The position numbers and the translations under genes are program-made. Of a DNA stretch of 64,000 nt, positions 1-7,661 are shown piece by piece (position 1 is the first letter of the stretch; each line of letters begins with the position of its first letter). Under the pieces are notes generated by a model, which was not told the DNA's origin, did not search any database, and saw only the letters and a program-made list of their open reading frames with translations. The stretch covers positions 1,860,001 to 1,924,000 of the forward strand of contig NZ_CP022296.1 in the NCBI RefSeq assembly GCF_017310035.1, read 5' to 3'. The DNA is from Nocardioides sp. S5 (GTDB lineage: Bacteria > Actinomycetota > Actinomycetes > Propionibacteriales > Nocardioidaceae).

Positions 1-435
1 AAGGAGGTCGTGGACGGGCTGATGTCCTCGGGCGACGTGGGCTGGTTCGACGACGCCGGGCGCCTGCACGTGGCCGGCCGCGACGACGACATGATCGTGT
101 CCGGCGGGGAGAACGTCTTCCCGCAGGAGGTGGAGGACTGCCTGGTCACCCACGAGGCGGTCGGCGAGGTCGCTGCGATCGGCGTCGAGGACGAGGACTA
201 TGGTCAGCGCCTGCGGGCCTTCGTGGTGCGCGTCGGCGAGGTGTCCGCGGACGAGCTGCGCGAGCACGTGAAGGCCAACCTGGCGCGCTTCAAGGTGCCG
301 CGCGAGATCGTGTTCGTGGACGAGCTCCCGCGCAACGCCACCGGCAAGGTCCTCAAGCGCGAGCTGGCACGGCACGGGGCGGCACCGGACGACGCCAACG
401 ACGACGACGACGACAAGGACGGCAAGCAGGCGTGA
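1..435 (+). CDS. Acyl-CoA synthetase (AMP-binding), C-terminal part, cut by the left edge
   Basis: The frame is open from base 1 to the stop at 433-435, so only the last ~144 residues are present. They are the C-terminal lid domain of the acyl-adenylate family: GDVGWFDDAGRLHVAGR resembles the hinge motif, SGGENVFPQEVE follows it, and NATGKVLK near the end carries the lysine that contacts the acyl-adenylate. The family activates carboxylates as acyl-AMP and then acyl-CoA. The substrate cannot be told from this fragment. The last residues are a run of Asp (NDDDDDKDG). The stop overlaps the start of the peroxiredoxin gene, implying translational coupling. Confidence 0.93.
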   Translation, partial: KEVVDGLMSSGDVGWFDDAGRLHVAGRDDDMIVSGGENVFPQEVEDCLVTHEAVGEVAAIGVEDEDYGQRLRAFVVRVGEVSADELREHVKANLARFKVPREIVFVDELPRNATGKVLKRELARHGAAPDDANDDDDDKDGKQA

Positions 436-905
436 CGAGCGAGGGTCTGTGCATCGGTGACGAGGCGCCCGACTTCATCCTGCGTGACCAGTTCGGCCAG
501 GACGTGCGCCTGAGCGACTTCCGCGGACGCAAGGCGGTGGCGCTGATGTTCTTCCCGTTCGCGTTCACCGGCGTGTGCACCGGCGAGCTGTCGGGGGTCC
601 GCGACCGTCTCGACGAGTTCCTCAGCTTCGACACCGAGGTGCTGGCGCTGTCGTGCGACTCGATCTACGCGCTGCGCAGCTTCGCCGAGGCGGAGGGACT
701 CAACTTCCCGCTGCTCTCCGACTACTGGCCCCACGGCGCGGTCGCGTCGGCGTACGAGGTGTTCGACCCCGTCAAGGGGGCGCCGCGCCGCTCGTCGTAC
801 GTCGTGGACCGCGAGGGTCGGCTGAGCTGGGCGGTGCACAACGCGAACCCCGACGGGCGCGACCTCGACGAGCACATCCGCGAGCTCCAGGCAGCCGTCG
901 GCTGA
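432..905 (+). CDS. Peroxiredoxin, AhpE-like (1-Cys type)
   Basis: A 157-residue thioredoxin-fold peroxiredoxin of the AhpC/TSA superfamily that reduces hydroperoxides in the cytoplasm. The peroxidatic cysteine lies in FPFAFTGVCTGEL (about residue 45), the Thr-x-x-Cys signature with Pro upstream. The spacing and flanking residues resemble mycobacterial AhpE. No resolving cysteine is evident in the usual C-terminal position; a second Cys in LALSCDS belongs to the core. The GTG start at 432 overlaps the acyl-CoA synthetase stop (GTGA), so the two are probably co-translated. The AhpE-like assignment is by motif and length. Confidence 0.9.
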   Translation: MTSEGLCIGDEAPDFILRDQFGQDVRLSDFRGRKAVALMFFPFAFTGVCTGELSGVRDRLDEFLSFDTEVLALSCDSIYALRSFAEAEGLNFPLLSDYWPHGAVASAYEVFDPVKGAPRRSSYVVDREGRLSWAVHNANPDGRDLDEHIRELQAAVG

Positions 906-977
906 GCGTCCGAGCCCGCTGGTCTAGACAGATCCGGGGCAATCGGTCGAAACGGGGTACGCCCTTGGGGGCTGGTG

Positions 978-1028
978 TAATCTTGGACTTGTTGAGCCGC
1001 TGGTGACCCGAGACGCCAGCGGCTCAAC
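978..1028 (+). terminator. Perfect 13-bp hairpin 3' of the peroxiredoxin gene, preceded by a -10-like box
   Basis: Bases 991-1003 and 1016-1028 are perfect inverted repeats (arm GTTGAGCCGCTGG) around a 12-nt loop, followed by a weakly T-rich stretch. This is most simply the terminator of the upstream operon. A TAATCT box at 978-983 would place a transcription start at about 990, the first base of the stem, so a very short hairpin RNA is an alternative. Confidence 0.6.
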
Positions 1029-1106
1029 TCATTTCATCCCACGCCTGGCTGGCGGTCGGCGACGGGATTCGAGCGCGGCCGGTGCGTCCCGTAGTCTGTG
1101 CCGCGC

Positions 1107-1178
1107 GCGTCGGTAGCTCAGCGGTAGAGCACTCGGTTTACACCCGAGCGGTCGGCGGTTCGAAACCGTCCCGACGCA
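1107..1178 (+). tRNA. tRNA-Val (anticodon TAC)
   Basis: A complete cloverleaf can be drawn. The acceptor stem pairs 1107-1113 with 1171-1177, with discriminator A1178. The D stem is GCTC/GAGC. The anticodon stem CTCGG/CCGAG encloses loop TTTACAC, whose anticodon TAC (1139-1141) reads GTA. The T arm is GGCGG-TTCGAAA-CCGTC with one G-U pair. The 3' CCA is not encoded directly (ACCC follows). Confidence 0.96.
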
Positions 1179-1192
1179 CCCCCGCTCGTTGC

Positions 1193-1236
1193 ATGAGAGC
1201 CCTCTCATCGGCGCCTCACCGTCGGCTCACGGCGGC
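1193..1236. promoter_or_regulatory. Putative response-regulator operator upstream of the Asp-rich exported protein
   Basis: The dyad ATGAGAG-CC-CTCTCAT (1193-1208) runs into three CTCAT/CTCAC units beginning at 1204, 1215 and 1226, an 11-bp period typical of OmpR/PhoB-family sites. The same 7-2-7 dyad and 11-bp repeats lie upstream of the convergent two-component operon at 5135-5165. The regulator at 2605-3276 is the natural candidate to bind both; this is inference. Confidence 0.6.
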
Positions 1237-1288
1237 CCTGCAACCTTCTCGTACACCGGGGCCGCACCGGCCCCCGACGAGAGGAACC

Positions 1289-1684
1289 ATGATGAGGAAG
1301 CTGCTCCCCACCGCACTCCTGGGCATCGCCGGCCTGACCGCCTTCGGTCTGATCGGGATGTCGTCGCCCGTCGTCTCCTCGGCCGCCGACGAGGCCGCCA
1401 AGCGCGAGGACGACGCGCCGTCGCTGGTCCTGGTCGCCGACGACGACGATGACGACACGAACGACGATGACACGAACGACGACGACACCAACAGCCCGTC
1501 GTACACCGACCAGAGCCGCGACACGAACGACAACACCAACAGCCGCCTCACCGGGGTCAGCCGCGACCGGGACAAGAGCCGGGGCGACAAGACCCGCGAC
1601 TGGACGCGCGACGGCGGCGACCGCACCCGCGACTGGTCGGCCAACAAGACGAACGACCGCAGCCGCAACGACACGCGTCGCTGA
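1289..1684 (+). CDS. Small exported Asp/Thr/Arg-rich low-complexity protein
   Basis: About 131 residues starting at ATG 1289 (a second ATG follows at 1292), with a GAGGAA ribosome site just upstream. An N-terminal signal or anchor segment (RKLLPTALLGIAGLTAFGLIG) precedes an extracytoplasmic tail. The tail has an acidic DDDDDD stretch and two DDDTN repeats, then a basic and polar section with TRDW repeats. I recognise no domain. The acidic stretch could bind cations or the cell wall. The gene sits behind the dyad shared with the two-component operon and 23 nt before a Ser/Thr kinase gene, so a regulatory or envelope-stress role is plausible but unproven. Confidence 0.75.
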   Translation: MMRKLLPTALLGIAGLTAFGLIGMSSPVVSSAADEAAKREDDAPSLVLVADDDDDDTNDDDTNDDDTNSPSYTDQSRDTNDNTNSRLTGVSRDRDKSRGDKTRDWTRDGGDRTRDWSANKTNDRSRNDTRR

Positions 1685-1707
1685 CCGACCGCGGCGGAGG
1701 AGGCGAC

Positions 1708-2589
1708 ATGGGCAGGAACGACGACGGCTGGCACCTCGACGAGGGTGAGCTCCTCGCTCCCGGGCTGAGCGCGCTGCGCCGCCTCGGTGGCGGCGCGGCC
1801 TACGAGGCCTGGCTGTGCTTCGACGAGGTGACCTGGTCGCCGGTGGTCGTCAAGGTCCTGCGTCCCTCCCAGGTGGAGGACGAGTCCTCCCGGCGCGGCC
1901 TGCGCCGGGAGGTGCTCGCCCTCGACACCGTCAACCACCCCGTGGTGGTCCGCGGGCTGCGCGACGGGCAGGACGGGGACCGTCCCCACGTCGTGCTGGA
2001 GCACATCGACGGACCACGCCTGTCGAGCCTCATCCGCCGCTACGGCCGGCTCCAGGAGCAGCAGTACCTGCCGCTGGCCATCGACGTCGCCGCGGCGCTC
2101 CACTACTTCACCCACATCGGGTGGACCCACCTCGACATCAAGCCCAGCAACGTCATCATGGGCGCCCCCGCACGGCTCATCGACCTGTCGGTCGCCCGCC
2201 CGGAGGAGGACGCCCGACGGCTGCGCTACCCGATCGGCACCGACGCCTACATGTCGCCGGAGCAGTGCGACCCCGGCGGGCACGTCCCGTCCTTCGCCTC
2301 CGACGTCTGGGGCCTGGGCGCCACCCTCTTCCACGCCGTGGCCGGGCAGCGCCCGTTCGCGCACGGCGACCCCGACGCCGACGACGTACGCCAGCGCTTC
2401 CCACAGCTCGTCGACGCGCCCGCCGTGCTCCCCGACGGCGTACCGGGTCCGGTCGTGGAGGTGATCGCGGCCTGCCTGCGCCGCGACCCCGCCGAGCGGC
2501 CGTTGCCGCACGAGGTCGCCGAGGCGCTCGAGCCGGTGCTGGCCGGCCTGCCCCGCGGGTCGCTGGCGGGATTCAGGATCAGGGGCTGA
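1708..2589 (+). CDS. Cytoplasmic serine/threonine protein kinase
   Basis: A 293-residue Hanks-type kinase without a membrane segment or sensor domain. Visible motifs are the Gly-rich loop LGGGAAYEAW (about residues 26-35), the ATP-anchoring Lys of VVVKVL (K49), catalytic loop HLDIKPSN (D143), metal-binding D159 in LIDLSVA, and the activation segment ending GTDAYMSPEQ. The usual DFG is DLS here; because the Asp is kept, activity is likely. The catalytic loop begins HLD rather than HRD, so it is a non-RD kinase. It lies 23 nt downstream of the Asp-rich exported protein, with GGAGGAGG before ATG, and is probably co-transcribed. It converges on the two-component operon. Confidence 0.92.
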   Translation: MGRNDDGWHLDEGELLAPGLSALRRLGGGAAYEAWLCFDEVTWSPVVVKVLRPSQVEDESSRRGLRREVLALDTVNHPVVVRGLRDGQDGDRPHVVLEHIDGPRLSSLIRRYGRLQEQQYLPLAIDVAAALHYFTHIGWTHLDIKPSNVIMGAPARLIDLSVARPEEDARRLRYPIGTDAYMSPEQCDPGGHVPSFASDVWGLGATLFHAVAGQRPFAHGDPDADDVRQRFPQLVDAPAVLPDGVPGPVVEVIAACLRRDPAERPLPHEVAEALEPVLAGLPRGSLAGFRIRG

Positions 2590-2604
2590 CGGCCCGCTGG
2601 GCGG

Positions 2605-3276
2605 TCACGGGTCGAGTCGGTAGCCGACTCCCCGGACCGTCGAGATCGCGCCGGTGCCCAGCTTCTTGCGGAGGTAGCCGACGTAGACGTCGACGACGTT
2701 GGAGCCGGGGTCGAAGTCGTAGCCCCACACCAGGTCGAGCAGCTGCTCGCGGGTGAGGACCTGGCCGGGGTTGAGCAGGAAGATCTCCGCGAGCGCGAAC
2801 TCGCGGGCCGAGAGCTCGGACTCGCCCCGGGGGCCGGAGATCCGGCGCGTACGCCGGTCCAGGCGCAGGCCGCCGACCACCAGGTCGTCACCGCTCGCGG
2901 GCGCGTCGACCGGCGCGAGGGCGCGCAGCCGCAGGCGCACCCGGGCCATCAGCTCGGCGAAGCGGAACGGCTTGGCCATGTAGTCGTCGGCACCGCTGTC
3001 GAGGGCGGTGACGGTGTCGGTGACGGAGTCGCGGGCCGTGAGGATGATGACGGGCATCCGGCTGCCCTGGGAGCGCAGCTGGTCGAGGACCTCGAAGCCG
3101 TCCATCCCCGGCAGCCCGATGTCGAGCACCATGAGGTCGAAGCGGCCCGAGAGCGCCTCGTCGAGCCCTGTGGGTCCGTCGGAGGCGACGGTCGGCTGGT
3201 GGCCCTCGGCGCGCAGGCCCTTGGCCACGAACGAGGCGATGCGGTCCTCGTCCTCCACGATCAGGATCTGGGCCAT
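2605..3276 (-). CDS. OmpR-family response regulator
   Basis: 223 residues: an N-terminal receiver (acidic pair in VEDED, phospho-acceptor Asp in LMVLDIGLPG, Lys in YMAKPF) and a C-terminal winged helix ending TVRGVGYRL. The start at MAQILIVEDED is chosen over upstream in-frame codons because the receiver fold begins there and GGTCCTCTCG spacing fits. It lies 25 nt after the histidine kinase stop, so it is the last gene of the operon 4713-5105 / kinase / regulator. The MprA-like subgroup is a guess. It is the likely binder of the CTCAT direct repeats at 1204-1236 and 5135-5156. Confidence 0.93.
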   Translation of the reverse strand: MAQILIVEDEDRIASFVAKGLRAEGHQPTVASDGPTGLDEALSGRFDLMVLDIGLPGMDGFEVLDQLRSQGSRMPVIILTARDSVTDTVTALDSGADDYMAKPFRFAELMARVRLRLRALAPVDAPASGDDLVVGGLRLDRRTRRISGPRGESELSAREFALAEIFLLNPGQVLTREQLLDLVWGYDFDPGSNVVDVYVGYLRKKLGTGAISTVRGVGYRLDP

Positions 3277-3301
3277 CTGCGGTCCTCTCGCGAGCTGCTG
3301 G

Positions 3302-4789
3302 TCATCGGCCGAGCGTCCGCTCGGGCAGGACGATCTCCACGTGCGCACCCCGGGGTTCGGCGTCGCGGATGACGACGTCTCCGCCGTGGGCGTCGGCGAT
3401 GGCGCGCACGATGCTCAGGCCCAGCCCGAACCCGTCGTCGCCGGCGCGGACGCTGCTGCGGCCGAAGCGCTCCAGCACCGCCTCGCGGTCCTCCGGGCGG
3501 ATGCCGTCGCCGGTGTCGCGAACCCAGAGCCGGACCAGGCCGTCCTCCATGGCCGAGCCGACAGCGATCACGGCGCCGGGGTCGGTGTGCTTCACCGCGT
3601 TGTCGGCGAGCTGGAGCAGCGCCTGGGTGATGCGCTGCTCGTCGAGCACCGCGCGGCCGTGGGCGGCGTCGTCGAGCTGCCAGTCGCGCTCACCGAGGGC
3701 GGTGGCCTTCGCGAGCACCGACTGGGTGAGTCCGCCGAGCTCCACCTCGCCCACGACGAGGAAGTCGGGGCGTCGGCTCTTGGCCAGCAGGATCAGGTCG
3801 GTCACCAGGCGCGACATCCGGTCGACCTCGTCGAGCACGAGCTCGCGCGTCTGCACCAGGTCGTCCGGGTCGGTGGGGTCGATGAGCTCGAGGTGGCCGC
3901 GCACCACCGTGAGCGGTGTCTTGAGCTCGTGGCCGGCGTCGTCGAGGAACTGCCGCTGGGCGGCGAACCCGGAGTCGAGGCGCTCCAGCATGCCGTTGAT
4001 GGTGCGGGTCAGGGCGGTGATGTCGTCGTTGCCCTGCTCGACGATGCGGCGCGAGAGGTCGGTCGCGGTGATCTCGCGGGCGGTCTCCTCCAGGGTGCGC
4101 AGCGGGGCGAGCAGCCGCCCGGACTGGAAGGCCGCGATCGTGGTGATGAGGCCCAGCGAGAGGAGGGCGACGAGGGCGTAGGTCTGGAGGGTGCGGTTGA
4201 GCTCCTCGTGCTCGTCGCGCAGGAAGTTGGCGATGACGAGCGCCCCGTCGCCCTGGGCGTTGGTCACGGGCACGAGGGTCACCCAGGTCTCCCCGAAGGC
4301 GGGGGAGTCGATGATCCTCGTGCCGCCCACCTCCGCGAGGTCCTGGACTGCCTGCTGGTAGGCCGGCTCGTCGAGCACCTCCTGGCCGTAGCGGTTGCGG
4401 GTGGCGATCGTGCCCTCGCCGCTGGTGTAGCCCACGAGCAGCTCGTCGTCGTCGGGGACGTTGCGGGTGAGGAAGACCTCGAGGACACGGCGCACGTCGT
4501 TGAACGCCTCGCCGGTGTTGGGGTCGCGGCGCAGGTTGCGGAACTCCTCGATCTCCTGGCTGATCTGGGAGGTGACCTGTCGCTCGATGCGCGCCGACTC
4601 GAGGGCGTAGACGAGCAGTCCCGCACCGCTCATGGCCGCGGCCGTGAGGACGGCGATGACGACGGTGATGCGGGTCCGGACGGAGACTCGGGTGGGGCGT
4701 CGGCGGGCACCGTCAGTCGTCCCCGTCGGCCCGCTCGTCGTCGGTGTCGTCATCATCAGGCCCGTCGTCGTCCCAGTCGTCGTCGTCAT
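3302..4789 (-). CDS. Membrane sensor histidine kinase
   Basis: Up to 495 residues. TM1 spans about residues 40-62, an extracytoplasmic sensor of ~140 residues follows, TM2 spans ~203-222, then HAMP, a HisKA dimerisation domain with phospho-acceptor His ~287 (DAGHELKTPL), and HATPase_c (DNAVKHTDPG, DTGDGI, GFGLGLSIV). The start is uncertain: ATG 4789 has GGGGAGG directly against it and 4756/4753 are alternatives; all lie inside the preceding gene, giving a long out-of-phase overlap. The Thr-rich N-terminus is the other reading of that gene's Asp codons. It pairs with the regulator 25 nt downstream. Confidence 0.92.
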   Translation of the reverse strand: MTTTTGTTTGLMMTTPTTSGPTGTTDGARRRPTRVSVRTRITVVIAVLTAAAMSGAGLLVYALESARIERQVTSQISQEIEEFRNLRRDPNTGEAFNDVRRVLEVFLTRNVPDDDELLVGYTSGEGTIATRNRYGQEVLDEPAYQQAVQDLAEVGGTRIIDSPAFGETWVTLVPVTNAQGDGALVIANFLRDEHEELNRTLQTYALVALLSLGLITTIAAFQSGRLLAPLRTLEETAREITATDLSRRIVEQGNDDITALTRTINGMLERLDSGFAAQRQFLDDAGHELKTPLTVVRGHLELIDPTDPDDLVQTRELVLDEVDRMSRLVTDLILLAKSRRPDFLVVGEVELGGLTQSVLAKATALGERDWQLDDAAHGRAVLDEQRITQALLQLADNAVKHTDPGAVIAVGSAMEDGLVRLWVRDTGDGIRPEDREAVLERFGRSSVRAGDDGFGLGLSIVRAIADAHGGDVVIRDAEPRGAHVEIVLPERTLGR

Positions 4790-5105
4790 CCTCCCCGACC
4801 GGTGTCGGCATCGGTGTCACGACGCGGGCATCCTCGCCCCCGCCGCGGCCGGACCCGTCCCGCTGCTGCTCCTCGTCGCGCTCCGCCGGGCCTCCACGGT
4901 CGTCGTCCGGCGTCGGCCCGGGCGTCGGTGCCTCCGGCGTCTCCGACGCGGGCGTGCCCGGCGGATCGGTGGGCGCGTCGCGCAGGATGACGGGGCTGTG
5001 GTCGGCGGGCGGTGGCGCACCCTGGGACGCCAGCGACCCGGCGACGTACGCCGTGACCGGCACGACGAGCGCCAGCAGCAGCAACACCTTCGGCAGCGGA
5101 CCCAT
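4713..5105 (-). CDS. Membrane-anchored Pro- and Asp-rich protein, first gene of the two-component operon
   Basis: 130 residues from ATG 5105: one hydrophobic segment (KVLLLLALVVPVTAYVAG), then a disordered Pro/Thr/Glu-rich tail ending in a strongly acidic patch (DDDDDW, DDDTDDER). I recognise no domain. A CACGAT box at 5112-5117 lies exactly 6 nt before the start, suggesting a leaderless message, and 11-bp repeats at 5135-5156 sit where the -35 would be. The tail overlaps the kinase start. An extracytoplasmic accessory to the sensor, perhaps binding cations, is possible; that is inference from position and composition. Confidence 0.75.
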   Translation of the reverse strand: MGPLPKVLLLLALVVPVTAYVAGSLASQGAPPPADHSPVILRDAPTDPPGTPASETPEAPTPGPTPDDDRGGPAERDEEQQRDGSGRGGGEDARVVTPMPTPVGEDDDDDWDDDGPDDDDTDDERADGDD

Positions 5106-5111
5106 GCCCCC

Positions 5112-5165
5112 ATCGTGCGCGCGGATGCTGGAACGGGGATGAGAGCCGGATGAGAGAGCTCTCAT
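5112..5165 (-). promoter_or_regulatory. Putative promoter and operator of the two-component operon
   Basis: On the minus strand two CTCTCATCC units (5146-5156 and 5135-5145) repeat with an 11-bp period. A dyad ATGAGAG-AG-CTCTCAT occupies 5150-5165. The proximal unit ends 17 nt before a -10-like CACGAT (5117-5112), which is 6 nt before the start codon. That is the layout expected for an OmpR-type activator at -35. The dyad matches the one at 1193-1208. Confidence 0.6.
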
Positions 5166-5282
5166 GTCCGCTCACCGACGTCCTGGTGCCGTCCGTCGCA
5201 CCTGGTGCGCCAAGGCGTCGTACGAGGGTTGAGGCGCATGCCACAGTGGCGGTGCCACACGCCACCGGACCAGGGAGCTGCC

Positions 5283-6827
5283 GTGATCGTCCCCTTCAGC
5301 GTCACCGACTTCATCGAGCGGGCCGCCGCCGTCTACGGCGACCGACCGGGCTTCATCGACGAGCCCGACCAGCCGGCCGCCTCGCTCGGCACGCTGTCGT
5401 ACGCCGAGGCGTACGCCCTCGCGCAGCGGCAGGCCGCCCGGCTCGACGAGCTCGGCATCGACGTCGGCGAGCGGGTCGCGGTGCTGAGCCACAACTCCGC
5501 GCGTCTGCTGACGTCGTTCTTCGGCGTGTGCGGGTCCGGCCGGGTGCTGGTGCCGATCAACTTCCGGCTGCGACCCGACGAGATCGCCTACATCGTCGCC
5601 CACTCGGGCGCGCGCGTCCTCTACGTCGACCCCGAGCTGGTCGAGTCGGTGTCGGGCATCGACGTGGAGCACCGCTTCGTGCTCGGCGAGGACGAGTCGA
5701 TGTTCGCGGCCCCCGGCGCGGAGCCGCGGGCGTGGGAACCGGACGAGAACGCGACGGCGACCATCAACTACACCTCCGGCACCACCGCGCGGCCCAAGGG
5801 TGTTCAGCTGACGCACCGCAACCTGTGGACCAACGCGGTCACCTTCGGACTGCACGCCGGGGTCACCGACCGCGACGTCTACCTCCACACGCTGCCGATG
5901 TTCCACGCCAACGGCTGGGGGATGCCCTTCGCGATGACCGGCCTGGGGGTCCCGCAGGTCGTGCTGCGCAAGGTCGACGGCGCGGAGATCCTGCGCCGGG
6001 TGGAGCAGCACGGGGTCACGGTGATGTGTGCAGCGCCGGCCGTGGCGGCCGCGGTGCTCGACGCGGCCCAGGACTGGGAGGGCGCGATCCCCGGCCGCGA
6101 CCGGGTCCGGATCATCATGGCCGGCGCGCCGCCGCCGACGAAGACCGTCGTCCGGGTCGAGGAGGAGCTCGGCTGGGAGTTCGTGCAGATCTACGGCCTC
6201 ACCGAGACCTCGCCGCTGCTGACGGTCAACCGCAGCCGTGCCGAGTGGGACGACCTGTCGGCGGAGGAGCGGGCGGCCAAGCTGGTGCGGGCCGGTGCGC
6301 CCGCGATCGGCGTACGCCTGCGCACCGACGAGCACGGCGAGGTGCTGGCGCGCTCCAACGTGATCCTCGACGGCTACTGGGAGCGGCCCGACGAGACGGC
6401 CAAGGCGCTCGTGGACGGCTGGTTCCACACCGGGGACGGAGGAGTGGTCGGCGACGACGGCTACCTCACGATCAGCGACCGCAAGAAGGACGTCATCATC
6501 ACCGGCGGCGAGAACGTGTCGTCCATCGAGGTCGAGGACGTGCTGTTCTCGCACCCGGCCGTGGCCGAGGTGGCGGTCATCGGGGTGCCGAGCGAGAAGT
6601 GGGGCGAGACGATCAAGGCGCTGGTCGTGCTGGCAGACGGGGCGAGCGCGGACAGCTCCCAGATGGAGGCCGAGCTGATCGCGTGGTGCAAGGACAAGGC
6701 CGCGGGCTACAAGGCGCCCACGTCGATCGAGTTCCGCGAGGAGCTGGCCCGCACCGCCACCGGCAAGCTGCAGAAGTTCAAGCTTCGCCAGCCCTACTGG
6801 GAGGGCCAGGGGCGGCAGGTCAACTGA
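5283..6827 (+). CDS. Long- or medium-chain acyl-CoA synthetase (FadD-like)
   Basis: 514 residues from GTG 5283, chosen because AGGGAG lies at 5273-5278 and homology-like sequence (PFSVTDFIERAAAVYGD) begins there. P-loop INYTSGTTARPKGV, the adenylation motif YGLTETSP, hinge WFHTGDGGVV...DGYLTISDRKKDVI and the C-terminal catalytic Lys region (ATGKLQKFK) are all present, so the enzyme should be active. It forms acyl-adenylate then acyl-CoA in fatty acid metabolism; chain length is not readable. It is a stand-alone gene upstream of the NIF3-like gene, which has its own -10 box. Confidence 0.93.
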   Translation: MIVPFSVTDFIERAAAVYGDRPGFIDEPDQPAASLGTLSYAEAYALAQRQAARLDELGIDVGERVAVLSHNSARLLTSFFGVCGSGRVLVPINFRLRPDEIAYIVAHSGARVLYVDPELVESVSGIDVEHRFVLGEDESMFAAPGAEPRAWEPDENATATINYTSGTTARPKGVQLTHRNLWTNAVTFGLHAGVTDRDVYLHTLPMFHANGWGMPFAMTGLGVPQVVLRKVDGAEILRRVEQHGVTVMCAAPAVAAAVLDAAQDWEGAIPGRDRVRIIMAGAPPPTKTVVRVEEELGWEFVQIYGLTETSPLLTVNRSRAEWDDLSAEERAAKLVRAGAPAIGVRLRTDEHGEVLARSNVILDGYWERPDETAKALVDGWFHTGDGGVVGDDGYLTISDRKKDVIITGGENVSSIEVEDVLFSHPAVAEVAVIGVPSEKWGETIKALVVLADGASADSSQMEAELIAWCKDKAAGYKAPTSIEFREELARTATGKLQKFKLRQPYWEGQGRQVN

Positions 6828-6832
6828 CCCCC

Positions 6833-6838
6833 GATACT
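6833..6838 (+). promoter_or_regulatory. -10-like box (GATACT) for a leaderless NIF3-like mRNA
   Basis: GATACT ends 6 nt before ATG 6845, the spacing seen repeatedly in this window. Transcription would start at or next to the start codon. Confidence 0.4.
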
Positions 6839-6844
6839 GGCGCC

Positions 6845-7645
6845 ATGCCCACGCTCGCTGACGTCGTCGACCTGCTGCACGCCTGGTACCCGCCGGAGAC
6901 CGCGGACGGCTTCGACGCCGTCGGCCTGGTGGCCGGCGACCCGTCGGCGGAGGCCGTGAAGGTGATGTTCGCGGTCGACCCGACGATCGAGGTGGCGCGC
7001 GAGGCCGTCGAGTGGGGTGCCGACCTGCTGGTGGTCCACCACCCGCTCTTCCTCACGCCCGTCAGCTCGGTCGCCGCGACCACGCCCAAGGGCCGCACGC
7101 TGCACACGCTCACCTCGGGTGGCTGCGCGCTGCTGACGGCGCACACCAACGCCGACCAGGCCTCCTCGGGCGTCTCCGAGGCGCTCGCGCTCGCCCTGGG
7201 GCTGCGCGACCTGGCGCCGATCCTCCCCGCGTCCGAGGGCGCGAACACCGGCACCGGACGGGTCGGGACGGTCGCGGAGACGACGCTCGAGGCCTTCGCG
7301 ACCCGGGTGGGCGAGTCGCTCCCGGTCACCGCGCACGGCGTACGGGTGGCGGGTGCCCCGGACCGGGTGGTGCGTCGCGTCGCGGTGTGCGGCGGGTCGG
7401 GGGACTTCCTGCTCGACGAGCTGGCCGACGGCGACGTCGACGTCTACGTCACCAGCGACCTGCGCCACCACCGGGCGGCGGAGTTCCTCGAGCACGACGG
7501 TCCTGCGCTGGTCGACGTGGCGCACTGGGCCGCGGAGTGGACGTGGCTCCCGGTGGTGGAGGCTCGGCTGCGCGAGGCCATGGGCGATAGGGTCGGCACC
7601 CGGGTCAGCACGCTGTGCACCGACCCGTGGTCGTTTCGCTACTGA
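6845..7645 (+). CDS. NIF3-like dinuclear metal-centre protein
   Basis: 266 residues of the NIF3/YbgI (DUF34) family: N-terminal WYPPETADGFDAVGL, metal-ligand pair in VVHHPLFL, AHTNAD, and the C-terminal DVAHWAAEW segment supplying further ligands. Family members form hexameric toroids with a two-metal site; their role is unsettled (GTP cyclohydrolase-like and metal-chaperone roles have been proposed). It precedes the zinc-ribbon protein by 16 nt, a pairing common in actinobacteria as far as I recall. No RBS is needed if the GATACT box drives a leaderless message. Confidence 0.92.
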   Translation: MPTLADVVDLLHAWYPPETADGFDAVGLVAGDPSAEAVKVMFAVDPTIEVAREAVEWGADLLVVHHPLFLTPVSSVAATTPKGRTLHTLTSGGCALLTAHTNADQASSGVSEALALALGLRDLAPILPASEGANTGTGRVGTVAETTLEAFATRVGESLPVTAHGVRVAGAPDRVVRRVAVCGGSGDFLLDELADGDVDVYVTSDLRHHRAAEFLEHDGPALVDVAHWAAEWTWLPVVEARLREAMGDRVGTRVSTLCTDPWSFRY

Positions 7646-7661
7646 AGTCCCAGGAGAGCCG

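Noticed and set aside
5172..6554. Long open frames antisense to the acyl-CoA synthetase
   Set aside because: They follow from the high GC third-position bias of the real gene; the products are Arg/His/Val-rich with no domain.
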